From IMG/VR virus record IMGVR_UViG_3300020202_000026, positions 1-45,602 of that record: 45,602 nt of DNA; one strand, 5' to 3'. The notes under the pieces are model-generated. The model saw only the letters and a program-made list of their open reading frames with translations, made no database searches and had not been told where the DNA came from. Below, piece after piece: positions 22,924 to 30,821 of the stretch. Each line of letters starts with the position of its first letter. Positions within the stretch are counted from its first letter, which is position 1. This stretch comes from a virus. Position numbers and translations under genes: made by a program.

Positions 22924-23253
22924 ATGCAATCCAAATGTGAAAAATGCGGCAGGCCGTTTCAGAAGCAAAGATCAAATTCTCAGAACCGCTACTATTGGGG
23001 CGTAATCGTTGAAATTCTTTCCGAGCATACAGGATTTACCAGAGAAGAGATGCACGAAATCTTAAAACACAAATTCTTAAAAACCTTCGGAATCATGAAC
23101 ACGAATAATGGCCCGCAGGAGTTTGAAAGAACCAAGTCCACAACTGAATTGAGTACTAAAGAAATGGAGGAATTTTTAAGTCAGGTGCGAGTTTGGGCAA
23201 GTGCAGAATTAGGGTGTTGGATTCCAGAACCAAATGAGGAGGTGGGAGTATGA
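22924..23253 (+). CDS. NinB-like recombination protein with a zinc knuckle
   Basis: A 109-residue protein. An N-terminal CEKCGRPF zinc knuckle is followed by RSNSQNRYYWGVIVEILSEH, TREEMHEILKHKFL and STKEMEEFLSQVRVWASAEL: the helical NinB/Orf fold that binds SSB and single-stranded DNA in lambdoid phages. It sits in the recombination block. Stop overlaps the next start. Confidence 0.7.
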   Translation: MQSKCEKCGRPFQKQRSNSQNRYYWGVIVEILSEHTGFTREEMHEILKHKFLKTFGIMNTNNGPQEFERTKSTTELSTKEMEEFLSQVRVWASAELGCWIPEPNEEVGV

Positions 23254-23501
23254 CGGTTGATCTGTTTTTAACAAAAGAAGAGGTTTTGGAGGGTCGCCTA
23301 AGGCATGTTTTCGGCCCATTCTCAAGCGTGGATGCAACGGAGATTGGGCTTAAGATCGGCTACACTCGAGCCCCAAGGACGGTCAGGCAATGGGCTAAAG
23401 AGGGTAGGGTGCGTCGCTTATCCCATGAAGAGTGCATTATGCGCGGTCTTTGGAAAGAAGGGAATCAAAGATTAGCTTGGTACGAAGTTGTAAACCTGTA
23501 A
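23250..23501 (+). CDS. Small early protein, possible DNA-binding
   Basis: An 83-residue protein: SSVDATEIGLKIGYTRAPRT then VRQWAKEGRVRRLSHEECIM suggests a helix-turn-helix with a basic face. It overlaps the NinB-like gene by four bases and precedes the replication gene. Confidence 0.55.
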   Translation: MTVDLFLTKEEVLEGRLRHVFGPFSSVDATEIGLKIGYTRAPRTVRQWAKEGRVRRLSHEECIMRGLWKEGNQRLAWYEVVNL

Positions 23502-23555
23502 TTTTTTTTAAATTTTCCATTAAAAGTTTCTAATTTAGTCCTACAGAGGCATGGC

Positions 23556-24248
23556 ATGGCCAAGAGATTCACTGATACCGATAAGTGGAAAAAGAAGTGG
23601 TTTAGGTCATTAAGTAACGATCAGAAGGTTTTTTGGCAGTTTATTTTAGATAACTGCAATCATGCAGGGATATGGGATGTCGATTTTGAATATGCTTCAA
23701 TATTTTGTGGGCCTCTCAATGAAAAGGAAATTCGCGAAGTCTTTATAAAACAGTATAGGGAATTAGATGGTGGGAAGAGATGGCTGATTGCCGATTTTAA
23801 TGATTTTCAGTATGGAGAACTTAACCCCAATAACAATGCCCATAAGTCTGTTTTGAATATCCTTGAAAAAGCAGGGGCTCATGAGCCCCTCAAGAGCCCC
23901 TCAGGAGGGGCTAAAGATAAAGATCAAGAACAAGATAAAGATAAAGAAAAGGGGGGTATGGGGGGAAAGGTTGTAAAGGAAAGATTTTTTGACCATGTGT
24001 TCTTAACCCCAGAAGAACATGAAAAGCTCATTCAGAGGTTAGGCCCAGAAAAAACCGCAGATTATATTGAGCGCCTTAATAACTATATAGGGTCGAAGGG
24101 GGCTAAATATAAGTCTCATTATCATACGATTCTCACATGGTCAAGTAAGGATGGACCACCTGGCGTAACACAAGAACAGGCTGAACTCGCTTCAAAATTC
24201 CCAGTTTTAGCGGAGAAAAAACCTTATGTACCTCGTCACCGGAATTAA
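23556..24248 (+). CDS. Replication initiator (replisome organiser-like)
   Basis: A 230-residue protein. Residues 1-80 (MAKRFTDTDKWKKKWFRSLS, WQFILDNCNHAGIWDVDF) match the winged-helix N-domain of phage replisome organisers. A charged repetitive linker (KDKDQEQDKDKEKGG) at about 120-135 is encoded by repeats that form a probable origin. The C-domain (HVFLTPEEHEKLIQRLGPEK, GAKYKSHYHTILTW) is the usual helicase-loader end. As in lambda O, origin and initiator lie together. Confidence 0.8.
   Translation: MAKRFTDTDKWKKKWFRSLSNDQKVFWQFILDNCNHAGIWDVDFEYASIFCGPLNEKEIREVFIKQYRELDGGKRWLIADFNDFQYGELNPNNNAHKSVLNILEKAGAHEPLKSPSGGAKDKDQEQDKDKEKGGMGGKVVKERFFDHVFLTPEEHEKLIQRLGPEKTADYIERLNNYIGSKGAKYKSHYHTILTWSSKDGPPGVTQEQAELASKFPVLAEKKPYVPRHRN
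23874..23952. other. Candidate origin of replication
   Basis: Inside the initiator gene: perfect palindrome GGGGCTCATGAGCCCC (23874-23889), two GAGCCCCTCA direct repeats at 11-base spacing (23883, 23894), palindrome AGCCCCTC/GAGGGGCT (23895-23912), then an A-rich run of AAAGATAAAGAT-type repeats to 23952. Iterons beside an AT-rich stretch fit a lambda-type origin. The repeats also encode the protein linker. Confidence 0.65.
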
Positions 24249-24600
24249 TTTTAAAGATTATTTAATCAAAAAAGGAATAACTTTTCAGTCATTCATAGTA
24301 ATGAAGCCAGACCAAAAGGAGAAAATCTTCTTGCTTTGGAAGTGGGGCGGCTCTGAACATTCGCATAATGTTGAGGCCGAACGCGCAAGGGCTTATTGCG
24401 TTGGTAATGCGAAAGATCATGGGTTAGAAAACATATCGGATATTAAAGAGCGTAGGTATTGGCAGGCTGTTTTACGGTTTGAGGTTGATTGTTTAGAGAC
24501 CAAAAAGCAAATAGGACTTATCAAATCCGAGATTAAAGATGAGAGGGTAGAAGCAGTTAGGAAGCTGGTTGGCGGGACGATTGCTGGGTGGCAAGAGTAA
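24226..24600 (+). CDS. Early protein of unknown function (124 residues)
   Basis: GITFQSFIVMKPDQKEKIFL, WKWGGSEHSHNVEAERARAY and a long charged helix (KQIGLIKSEIKDERVEAVRK). Soluble. The first ATG (24226) overlaps the initiator gene by 23 bases; ATG 24301 is an alternative without a ribosome site. Confidence 0.55.
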   Translation: MYLVTGINFKDYLIKKGITFQSFIVMKPDQKEKIFLLWKWGGSEHSHNVEAERARAYCVGNAKDHGLENISDIKERRYWQAVLRFEVDCLETKKQIGLIKSEIKDERVEAVRKLVGGTIAGWQE

Positions 24601-24650
24601 TTTCAATAAATCTAACCGTTTGCGGTCAACGATCTAAAAACCGCCAAGGG

Positions 24651-24989
24651 ATGAAAAACAAATTCTTCAATCGCCATAAGTACGGAGCAAAAAGATCGCG
24701 GTGCCTATTGGGACATAGCCATCCTAGCCGGTTGGAATGCGGGTATTGTGAGCAACTCCAGATGTTAAAGAAAAGTGGCGATATTAAAGACTTTGAGTAT
24801 GCCAAGAAGTATGAATTGCGGGTAAATGGAATTTTGGTTGGATGTCATAAGCCAGATTTTTCTGTTACGCGCAAAGATGGGAAATTAGAGGTTCATGAAA
24901 CAAAGGGATTTTCAACAAGCGATTGGATTCTCCGTAAGAATCTATTTGAAGCGATTTACCCCGAAATCCCTTACATCGTAATCAAGTAG
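24651..24989 (+). CDS. DUF1064-like nuclease
   Basis: A 112-residue protein. HKYGAKRS, HPSRLECGYCEQLQMLKKSG, IKDFEYAKKYELRVNG, HKPDFSVT and VHETKGFSTSDWILRKNLFE follow the phage DUF1064 PD-(D/E)xK pattern: Glu of the first helix, Asp in PDF and E-x-K in ETKG. Probably cleaves branched or damaged DNA during replication or recombination. An in-frame GTG at 24588 is a possible longer start. Confidence 0.75.
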   Translation: MKNKFFNRHKYGAKRSRCLLGHSHPSRLECGYCEQLQMLKKSGDIKDFEYAKKYELRVNGILVGCHKPDFSVTRKDGKLEVHETKGFSTSDWILRKNLFEAIYPEIPYIVIK

Positions 24990-25052
24990 TGGGGAGAAAC
25001 AAAATTTTTCAAGGTTGGCCTATTTACGGGCGAAAGAAAGGCATTGTAGATC

Positions 25053-25256
25053 ATGGTTAGAGCGTGTTTGGTTTGCGGCAAAGAATTTTTTGTTAAACAG
25101 GGGTACGGTTGGGGCAAACGTAAAACGTGTTCTAAGAAGTGCGGGATGGATTTTACGAAGAACAGGTTAAGGATTTTGAAAGAAGAAAAACAACGAATGG
25201 TTATCAGTGGCCATAGGAGAGTTTTCTTGGGTGATGGGCCAGATGAGATGGTTTGA
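25053..25256 (+). CDS. Treble-clef zinc-finger protein
   Basis: A 67-residue protein: CLVCGKEFFVKQGYGWGKRK then TCSKKCGMDF provides two Cys pairs of a small zinc finger, with a basic tail. Likely nucleic-acid binding. The 98 bases after it carry no gene; they hold an AGGC/GCCT hairpin and the purine-rich run before the flotillin start. Confidence 0.65.
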   Translation: MVRACLVCGKEFFVKQGYGWGKRKTCSKKCGMDFTKNRLRILKEEKQRMVISGHRRVFLGDGPDEMV

Positions 25257-25354
25257 GGTGAGGAAGGCGAGCATCAATAAGCCTCATGTGTATGGGGGCA
25301 GATAAGAGGTTTTGGGACAGGTGATTTTGACATAACAAAAAAAGGGGGGGGATA

Positions 25355-26647
25355 ATGGGTATTGGTCTTTTGGTTGTTGTTGCTTTGGTTTTGGGTTATT
25401 TTCTACGTCACATTCTAGGGGGGATGGTTGGCCTTTATAGAGTTGTCCCTGTCAACGAAGCACATATCCGAATTTTGGGGAACAAAAAGGACATTTTCTC
25501 AACTAGAGAAAAAAGAAGTTCGTATTGGGTAGTTCCCTTTATCACAAAGTTAAACAAATTGCCATTATCCAATATTGCAATCCCAGTTAACGATATTAAG
25601 TTAAACGATAAAGAAATGGCGAAATTTGCTTGTGACATGATGTGCTTTGTAAACATAGATGATGTTTCGCTGGCAGGGGAGAGGTTGATTTTGACTCCGA
25701 TTTCTAGCCAAGTTGGTTTTGATGTCCAGGCCTTGGCTGAAGACCTCCGGGCAATTTTAGAGAGCATCGGGAGAACATCCACAACAAAGCATTCAATACT
25801 TGATGTCTATATGAATCGTCAGTCTTTAGATGCAGCTATTACTAAAGAAGTTGAAATGGTTTTCCCGAAATGGGGAATAAAGTTGGTTAACTTGGAGCTT
25901 AAAGACCTCAAAGACGTCCCTGGGAGTTCAATTATCCAGGATATTGAGAGAAAAGTCGCCGCAGAGATTAGTCGAGATGCAACGATTAGGACGGCTACAA
26001 CAAATAGAGAGGCAGAGATCGCCAAAGCAGAGGCAGAGGAAGCCTTTCGTAAGCGCCAAATTGAAAAGGATAAGAATGTAGCGATCGCTCAACAGGAAGC
26101 TCAAATAATGGTTCAAGAAAAAACTGCTGAGGCGAATATTAAGGCCGTGGAAGCTGCTAGAAAGTTAGAGGTAGGAACGGCAGAGATTAGAAAGCAAATT
26201 GTGGAGCAAGATGCACAAGCAGCAAAAATAAAGACAGAGCAAGAAGCTCAAGCTCAAAAGATTAAATTTGAAGTTGAAGCAGAGGGTAAGGCAAAGGAAA
26301 TTACATCCGTTGGCCAAGCTACGGCAGATATGGTCAAGGCTAAATTGGTTGCAGAGGCTCAAGGGACAGATGAATTGGCAAAAGCTTTAAAGCAGTTCGA
26401 TCAGACGGCAATTAGCGTTAAGGTCTTAGACATTCAAAAAGAAATTCTTATCGCTAAGTTTGATGCTCTTGCGTCTATTGCTGGGAAGGCGGATATAAAG
26501 TGGATTATGAGTGGAGAAAATGCCGGGAATTTCTTCGGTCTGAATTTAGACGCTGCTGGTGGGGCTAATTTAGATCAATTTTGTAAAGAAGCTGGGATTA
26601 ATTTGCCCATGATTAAGTCGTTATTGCCGAATAAAGAAAATAAATAA
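25355..26647 (+). CDS. Flotillin-like SPFH-domain protein
   Basis: A 430-residue protein. An N-terminal hydrophobic anchor (GIGLLVVVALVLGYFLRHIL) is followed by an SPFH/band-7 domain at about 30-190 (YRVVPVNEAHIRILGNKKDI, WGIKLVNLELKDLKDVPG). A long Ala/Glu coiled coil follows at about 190-340 (REAEIAKAEAEEAFRKRQIE), and then a C-terminal oligomerisation region. Flotillins form large membrane cages and organise microdomains. A purine-rich GGGGGGG leader precedes the ATG. A phage copy is rare and probably modifies the host envelope or blocks superinfection. Confidence 0.85.
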   Translation: MGIGLLVVVALVLGYFLRHILGGMVGLYRVVPVNEAHIRILGNKKDIFSTREKRSSYWVVPFITKLNKLPLSNIAIPVNDIKLNDKEMAKFACDMMCFVNIDDVSLAGERLILTPISSQVGFDVQALAEDLRAILESIGRTSTTKHSILDVYMNRQSLDAAITKEVEMVFPKWGIKLVNLELKDLKDVPGSSIIQDIERKVAAEISRDATIRTATTNREAEIAKAEAEEAFRKRQIEKDKNVAIAQQEAQIMVQEKTAEANIKAVEAARKLEVGTAEIRKQIVEQDAQAAKIKTEQEAQAQKIKFEVEAEGKAKEITSVGQATADMVKAKLVAEAQGTDELAKALKQFDQTAISVKVLDIQKEILIAKFDALASIAGKADIKWIMSGENAGNFFGLNLDAAGGANLDQFCKEAGINLPMIKSLLPNKENK

Positions 26648-26650
26648 AAG

Positions 26651-26692
26651 CTTAAGGGCAGGCTAGGACACGGTGCAATTCCGTGCGCTCGC
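26651..26692 (+). ncRNA. Small structured RNA with a T-arm-like hairpin
   Basis: CACGG (26669-26673) pairs with CCGTG (26681-26685) around TGCAATT, a seven-base loop like a tRNA T-loop. It is followed directly by CGCTCGC. GGGC (26656-26659) can pair with GCTC (26687-26690). No complete acceptor partner is present. It lies between the flotillin gene and the next start; no ORF explains it. Confidence 0.4.
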
Positions 26693-26719
26693 AAAATAAT
26701 CGCAAAAATGGAGGAGAAG

Positions 26720-27322
26720 ATGCCAACAGGATATACGATTTGCATTGAAGAAGGAGCAAGCTTTAAAGAGTTTGCGTTAAGGTGCGCTAGAGCCTTTGGT
26801 GCTTGCGTAACCATGCGTGAAGATTCAATGGATACAAATATTCCAAATGAGTTTAAGCCAACCGATTATCATTTGAAGGAGATTAAAAAGGCTGAGTTGG
26901 AGATAAAGAATTTGGAGCGTATGAGTGACAATCAAGCAGAAAAAGCCGCAAGAATCGAATTTGAAAATGAATTAAAAAGAATTACCGAGCGCATCGAAAA
27001 GGAGAAAGAAGTCAAAAAAAAATATGAAGCAATGCGTAAAAAAGTTTTAAGTTGGGAGCCTCCAAGCTTTGAACATATCGCATTAAAGGATTTCATGCTT
27101 CAGCAAATCGATGTCTGCTTAGAAGATTCTTCGTCTAATTATTATGAAAATGAATTGCGGAGTCTAACTCTTAAAAGTGGTGAGAAATGGCGCAAAGGGG
27201 AGAAGGAAAAGCTCCTAAATGATCTTTCTTACCATATAAAAGAACATCAAGCGGAACTTGAGCGTTGTGCAAGCAGGACAAAATGGATCAGGGAATTAAG
27301 AAAAAGTCTCAAGGACGAATAA
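26720..27322 (+). CDS. Phage protein with coiled coil, unknown function
   Basis: A 200-residue protein. N-terminal GYTICIEEGASFKEFALRCA then CVTMREDSMDTNIPNEF, a long charged helix (YHLKEIKKAELEIKNLERMS) and a helical end. ATG 26720 follows GGAGGAG; ATG 26708 in frame lies within the ribosome site region. Proteins with this opening recur in phages but I know no function. Confidence 0.65.
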   Translation: MPTGYTICIEEGASFKEFALRCARAFGACVTMREDSMDTNIPNEFKPTDYHLKEIKKAELEIKNLERMSDNQAEKAARIEFENELKRITERIEKEKEVKKKYEAMRKKVLSWEPPSFEHIALKDFMLQQIDVCLEDSSSNYYENELRSLTLKSGEKWRKGEKEKLLNDLSYHIKEHQAELERCASRTKWIRELRKSLKDE

Positions 27323-27341
27323 TCCTAGCCAGGAGAGAGTT

Positions 27342-27467
27342 ATGTACGGCCAAACGGTAAAGGTAGGTAGGTTTGAAGTATGGGTTCCCGGTGTGCCGGA
27401 GATGAAAGAGTCGGAATGGATTAAAAGAGCCAAAGAAATTCTTATTAATGAGATCGAAAAGGCGTAG
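27342..27467 (+). CDS. Small protein (41 residues)
   Basis: ATG 27342 behind AGGAGAGAG. MYGQTVKVGRFEVWVPGVPE then a Lys-rich helix (WIKRAKEILINEIEKA). Beta start, helix end. Good ribosome site supports it. Function unknown. Confidence 0.5.
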   Translation: MYGQTVKVGRFEVWVPGVPEMKESEWIKRAKEILINEIEKA

Positions 27468-27477
27468 GGGGAGGGCT

Positions 27478-27732
27478 ATGGAAGGCGAAGATGTTTATCA
27501 AACTGTCAAGAAGCTGATCGGCCCAATAGAGCCGATTGGTGATACGTGGGCTGATGAGGGGCGATGGATAAACTTACAAGCCATGACTTATCTAGTAGGT
27601 AATCTGTTGCTGGACATTTCAAAGGTCGCCAGACATAAAGGACGAGTTGAATTCTCGATGGCTCGAGCAGGGGAACACGCAGATAAATTCAAAAAAGAAT
27701 TTAGGGAGAAGGTGCCAAATGACACAGATTAA
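27478..27732 (+). CDS. Small soluble protein (84 residues)
   Basis: ATG 27478 after GGGGGAGGG; the frame is open from 27448. DVYQTVKKLIGPIEPIGDTW, INLQAMTYLVGNLLLDISKV and a basic helix. Helical, cytoplasmic. No family recognised. Confidence 0.55.
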   Translation: MEGEDVYQTVKKLIGPIEPIGDTWADEGRWINLQAMTYLVGNLLLDISKVARHKGRVEFSMARAGEHADKFKKEFREKVPNDTD

Positions 27733-27734
27733 AG

Positions 27735-28025
27735 ATGGAGACAAATAGCATGGGCGATACTGGCGAAGCATTCGAGGCATACAATGAAGTGAAGCGTAAA
27801 GAGCGAGAAGAAAAGGAACCTGATCGTGTTAAGTACGCTCTTAATGAGTTAAACAAAATTCATGCCCAGCATATATTTAAAAATGACCATATCCAAATAA
27901 TGCTTGTAGATGGGATTGTTGAATTTTGGCCGTTTACAGGATGGTATTGCGGGAGGCGGCCACTAGGGAATATTAAAGGTCGTGGGATTGCAAATTTAAT
28001 TAGGGTAATCAAAGAAAAATTATGA
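27735..28025 (+). CDS. Soluble protein of unknown function
   Basis: 96 residues: AYNEVKRKEREEKEPDRVKY then HIQIMLVDGIVEFWPFTGWY, ending GRGIANLIRVIKEKL. ATG 27750 in frame is an alternative start with a TGGAG 12 bases upstream. The conserved-looking WPFTGWY segment suggests a small alpha-beta fold. No function assigned. Confidence 0.6.
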   Translation: METNSMGDTGEAFEAYNEVKRKEREEKEPDRVKYALNELNKIHAQHIFKNDHIQIMLVDGIVEFWPFTGWYCGRRPLGNIKGRGIANLIRVIKEKL

Positions 28026-28046
28026 TAGCCCAAAGGGAGAAGAAAA

Positions 28047-28355
28047 ATGACCCCAGCTCGTAAATTCTTTATATCAGCAATAGTCTTAGGCGCAAAAATC
28101 GGTTTTTTTGTTTGTTTGGCGTTGGTGTTGGTGTGTTCCCCGGCCTTTGCCTACAGCCCCAAACCCTGCCATATCTCCATGCAAGCGCAAAAGAGAGAAG
28201 AACCAGAGTACGCCGCTTTCAGCACTAAAGAGGCCGCAGAGTTTTTCGCCGCCGCAAGCAAAGGAAAACTACTCCCTAAAACAGATAAGAGGTTTTGGGT
28301 AGTTGAATACCGTCCGTTGATGGTAGAGACGGATTTTGAGAGGGATTGTAGATGA
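28047..28355 (+). CDS. Exported small protein (102 residues)
   Basis: Signal peptide with a long n-region and core (IGFFVCLALVLVCSPAFA), cut after residue 35. Mature part: YSPKPCHISMQAQKREEPEY, TKEAAEFFAAASKGKLLPKT, ERDCR. Stop overlaps the next start. Early-operon location and secretion suggest envelope modification. Confidence 0.6.
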   Translation: MTPARKFFISAIVLGAKIGFFVCLALVLVCSPAFAYSPKPCHISMQAQKREEPEYAAFSTKEAAEFFAAASKGKLLPKTDKRFWVVEYRPLMVETDFERDCR

Positions 28356-28750
28356 GGGTACTGGTAATTTATTGGATAGTAATATTTTTAATATTTCTTG
28401 CGTTTTCATTTTTTATAAAGGATTTTAAATTCCCCCCGATTCAACTGCCTCGGTCAGCACAACATAATACTTTAGGGGAACTTCCAGTGGTTGAGGTCAT
28501 GGATGATGGAGATTATTATGAAAGGGATGGAGAGGAAAATTTTTCTTGTTATGAACGGTGGGTAGAAAGAATTACCGAGGTTTGTAGAAATAAGGAATCA
28601 ATCATAGAAAGAAGGAGTTGTATAGAGGCATCCGAAGATGTGCTAAAGAATCTTATTGATTGCACCCCTAGATGCCAAGATTTATCTAAGATTGGGAGCT
28701 TTTGGACGTGTTGGCATGAAAAGAATGGTGGTGGATTAATATGGAAATAA
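28352..28750 (+). CDS. Membrane-anchored Cys-rich protein
   Basis: A 132-residue protein with an N-terminal anchor (VIYWIVIFLIFLAFSFFI) and an outside domain containing CYERWVERITEVCRNKES, RRSCIEASEDV, IDCTPRCQDL and FWTCWHE: seven Cys that could pair. Layout resembles the protein at 16782. Expressed early; possible superinfection immunity. Confidence 0.6.
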   Translation: MRVLVIYWIVIFLIFLAFSFFIKDFKFPPIQLPRSAQHNTLGELPVVEVMDDGDYYERDGEENFSCYERWVERITEVCRNKESIIERRSCIEASEDVLKNLIDCTPRCQDLSKIGSFWTCWHEKNGGGLIWK

Positions 28751-28863
28751 TATTGTCATATTTAAAGATGTTTCTAATCAGCCTCGCTACAGGATTTGGG
28801 CTAGGTTTTGGATTCTGGTCAGCGCATTTATTCTGTAAAAAATTAACTCGCAAGGGATTGTAA
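28741..28863 (+). CDS. Single-span membrane peptide (40 residues)
   Basis: Overlaps the previous gene by 10 bases. MFLISLATGFGLGFGFWSAH is a Gly-rich hydrophobic helix with a basic tail (FCKKLTRKG). Function unknown. Confidence 0.45.
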   Translation: MEIILSYLKMFLISLATGFGLGFGFWSAHLFCKKLTRKGL

Positions 28864-28869
28864 TTAAGG

Positions 28870-29043
28870 ATGGGGAATGAAATGGAAATTCTAATTGAAC
28901 ACATGGCCAAGGCTGGATATGAGAGGCATTTTGAAGACAGTTGGGACAATGTACGGGAATTTAACATTGAAGGTGACCTGTGGCGAGATATAGCTCGTGA
29001 AATGTTGTCAACCGTTAAGAAACACGGTCATTATAAGGAGTGA
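28870..29043 (+). CDS. Small soluble protein (57 residues)
   Basis: ATG 28870 or 28882. EILIEHMAKAGYERHFEDSW then EGDLWRDIAREMLSTVKKHG, acidic and helical. TTAAGGATGG start context is weak. It lies six bases after the preceding stop. Confidence 0.45.
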   Translation: MGNEMEILIEHMAKAGYERHFEDSWDNVREFNIEGDLWRDIAREMLSTVKKHGHYKE

Positions 29044-29050
29044 GGAGCCT

Positions 29051-29422
29051 ATGAGCGAAGTTAAGAGTTGTCCGTTTTGCGGAAGCAAGAAAATAAGGTC
29101 TGACTTAGAGGCCCCAAGTCCTTATGGAACGAGTTCGCATTGTTCAAATTATGTTTTTTGCCGTAATTGTGGCATGGGGGTAGACTTTTCCCGTGGTGCT
29201 GGGGATTATAAAATTCAAGGAGCTAGGGAATTATGGAACACCCGCACGCCCGACGTTGATACGCTTAGTCTTCAGAGGATTGAAGAAGTGATTGACGCAT
29301 ATAAAGTCGATGAGGTTATGACGATTGACATTAAAACGGTTTCGGACATTAAGGAGTTTTTTAATCAGCACCTTGAAACATTGAAGCAGGCACTTAAAAA
29401 TTACAAGCGAGGTGTTGAATGA
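29051..29422 (+). CDS. Lar-like restriction-alleviation zinc protein
   Basis: A 123-residue protein. MSEVKSCPFCGSKKIRSD, YVFCRNCGMGVDF and ARELWNTRTP give the two-Cys-pair zinc ribbon plus ELWN(T/R)R signature of Lar-family proteins, followed by a helical tail. GAGGAG precedes ATG 29051. Such proteins relieve type I restriction or modify host modification enzymes. A second member lies at 33591, and a methyltransferase gene follows closely. Confidence 0.75.
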   Translation: MSEVKSCPFCGSKKIRSDLEAPSPYGTSSHCSNYVFCRNCGMGVDFSRGAGDYKIQGARELWNTRTPDVDTLSLQRIEEVIDAYKVDEVMTIDIKTVSDIKEFFNQHLETLKQALKNYKRGVE

Positions 29423-29610
29423 CGGCAGGGTTAAGCATTAAGGCCGACTATGATAAAGGAGTCATAAGCATAAAGAGTGAAAGAATTGATGGGGAAATTC
29501 CATTGAAAGATTTTTGTAAGCTAACTTTAAGGCATCTGGAATCGGGGCGAACAATGACTTCTTTATGTCAGGAATATTTAAGAAATCAGGCACTTAAAAA
29601 CGTAAAGTGA
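29419..29610 (+). CDS. Small protein coupled to the Lar-like gene
   Basis: 63 residues, start overlapping the previous stop (ATGA). LSIKADYDKGVISIKSERID then IPLKDFCKLTLRHLESGRTM: mixed alpha-beta. No family recognised. Confidence 0.55.
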   Translation: MTAGLSIKADYDKGVISIKSERIDGEIPLKDFCKLTLRHLESGRTMTSLCQEYLRNQALKNVK

Positions 29611-29624
29611 GGCTATAAAAGTAA

Positions 29625-30248
29625 GTGCCAAGCAACATCCAAATATATAACCGTGACTGCATGGAAGCCATGAGAGAGATGCCGGACAAGGCGTTTGACT
29701 TGGCGATTGTGGACCCGCCGTATGGGATTGTTTCACAACAGAAGCGTGGCATTGGAAGCCGTATCGACCCTACAGGCAAGATGAATAATTGGAACTATAT
29801 TAAGCCAAACAAAGAATACTTTGATGAGCTTTTCAAGGTTAGTAAAGAAGCGATTATATGGGGCGCAAACAATTTTACTCTTCCTGAATCCGAATATTTC
29901 ATTGTTTGGGATAAACATCAAACCGTTGTTAATTTTGCAAGCGCAGAATATGCGTGGACAAACCATAAAATGCCAGCAAAAGTTTTTAGGTATTCAGTAC
30001 ATCAAATGATGAATGACCAGAAAAAAATTCATCCAACGCAGAAGCCAGAAGCATTATACCGCTGGTTATTACATAATTACGCCCCCCCCGGCGCCAAAAT
30101 TCTGGACACACATTTGGGCTCGGGATCCATAGCAATCGCCTGTTACGACATGGGCTTTGATTTAACGGCGTATGAGATCGACAAGGGCTATTTTGAAGCG
30201 GCCGCAAAAAGAATAGAAAACCATAAACGCCAATTCACGTTTATTTAA
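29625..30248 (+). CDS. DNA adenine methyltransferase (beta-class)
   Basis: A 207-residue protein. Motif IV DPPYGIVS at residues 30-37 precedes motif I DTHLGSGSIAIA at 161-172, the order of beta-class N6-adenine or N4-cytosine methylases, with PTQKPEALYRWL before motif I. The usual FxGxG is HLGSGS. About 207 residues is short, lacking an obvious recognition domain. The start is GTG 29625. It probably protects phage DNA from host restriction and works alongside the Lar-like proteins. Confidence 0.85.
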   Translation: MPSNIQIYNRDCMEAMREMPDKAFDLAIVDPPYGIVSQQKRGIGSRIDPTGKMNNWNYIKPNKEYFDELFKVSKEAIIWGANNFTLPESEYFIVWDKHQTVVNFASAEYAWTNHKMPAKVFRYSVHQMMNDQKKIHPTQKPEALYRWLLHNYAPPGAKILDTHLGSGSIAIACYDMGFDLTAYEIDKGYFEAAAKRIENHKRQFTFI

Positions 30249-30271
30249 AACTCAACAAAAGGGGTAGGGGG

Positions 30272-30427
30272 ATGGAGTACAAATTGAAATCCTGCGGATA
30301 TGTTCTTGTTTGCGATAAATGCAACACTCCCCTTCATCGCAATAAACATAAAAAATGGCCTATTTTTAGCTGTAAAAAATGTCGAAAAAGGAAGGATTCT
30401 TACAAATTTAAATGGTTTTCTGAATAA
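30272..30427 (+). CDS. Small zinc-ribbon protein (51 residues)
   Basis: ATG 30272 after GGGGTAGGGGG. CGYVLVCDKCNTPLHRNKHK then FSCKKCRKRKDSY: two CxxC pairs of a zinc ribbon, very basic. Probably nucleic-acid binding. Confidence 0.65.
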   Translation: MEYKLKSCGYVLVCDKCNTPLHRNKHKKWPIFSCKKCRKRKDSYKFKWFSE

Positions 30428-30456
30428 TTCAACCAAACAGGTAAAGGAGAGTGGGT

Positions 30457-30630
30457 ATGGATGAGGAAATAAGTTATGAAGACGCAAAGGCAGCAAAAGA
30501 AACTCTTCTCAAATATGTGGAGCAAAGGATTGATAGTTATGATCCTGACCCAGATGTGCTCCCGTTGAAAATGGCGAGAGCAGAATGTTTAGTATTTATT
30601 GCGCTTAGTCAGGATGATTTTTTGGATTAG
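30457..30630 (+). CDS. Small acidic protein (57 residues)
   Basis: MDEEISYEDAKAAKETLLKY then DSYDPDPDVLPLKMARAECL; helical and acidic. It starts after AAAGGAGAG. No domain recognised. Confidence 0.5.
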   Translation: MDEEISYEDAKAAKETLLKYVEQRIDSYDPDPDVLPLKMARAECLVFIALSQDDFLD

Positions 30631-30661
30631 GCAAATAACCAAAAGCAAAGGGGGAGTGGGC

Positions 30662-30820
30662 ATGATGGCAATGGATTCAGTCCCAATAGAAGAGATTTAT
30701 GAGAAATTTAAACACTTCGATGCGCTATTTTGTGACCCCTTGGTTACTGATAGAGACACTTTGCCGGAATCAGCGCAATATGAAATGTGGGTGGCAATTA
30801 AAAAAAGTTTAGGCAAATAA
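30662..30820 (+). CDS. Small protein (52 residues)
   Basis: ATG 30662 after GGGGGAGTGGG. MAMDSVPIEEIYEKFKHFDA then SAQYEMWVAIKKSLGK. An open frame to 30599 is not the start. Its stop is one base before the structured RNA at 30822. Confidence 0.5.
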   Translation: MMAMDSVPIEEIYEKFKHFDALFCDPLVTDRDTLPESAQYEMWVAIKKSLGK

Positions 30821-30821
30821 C

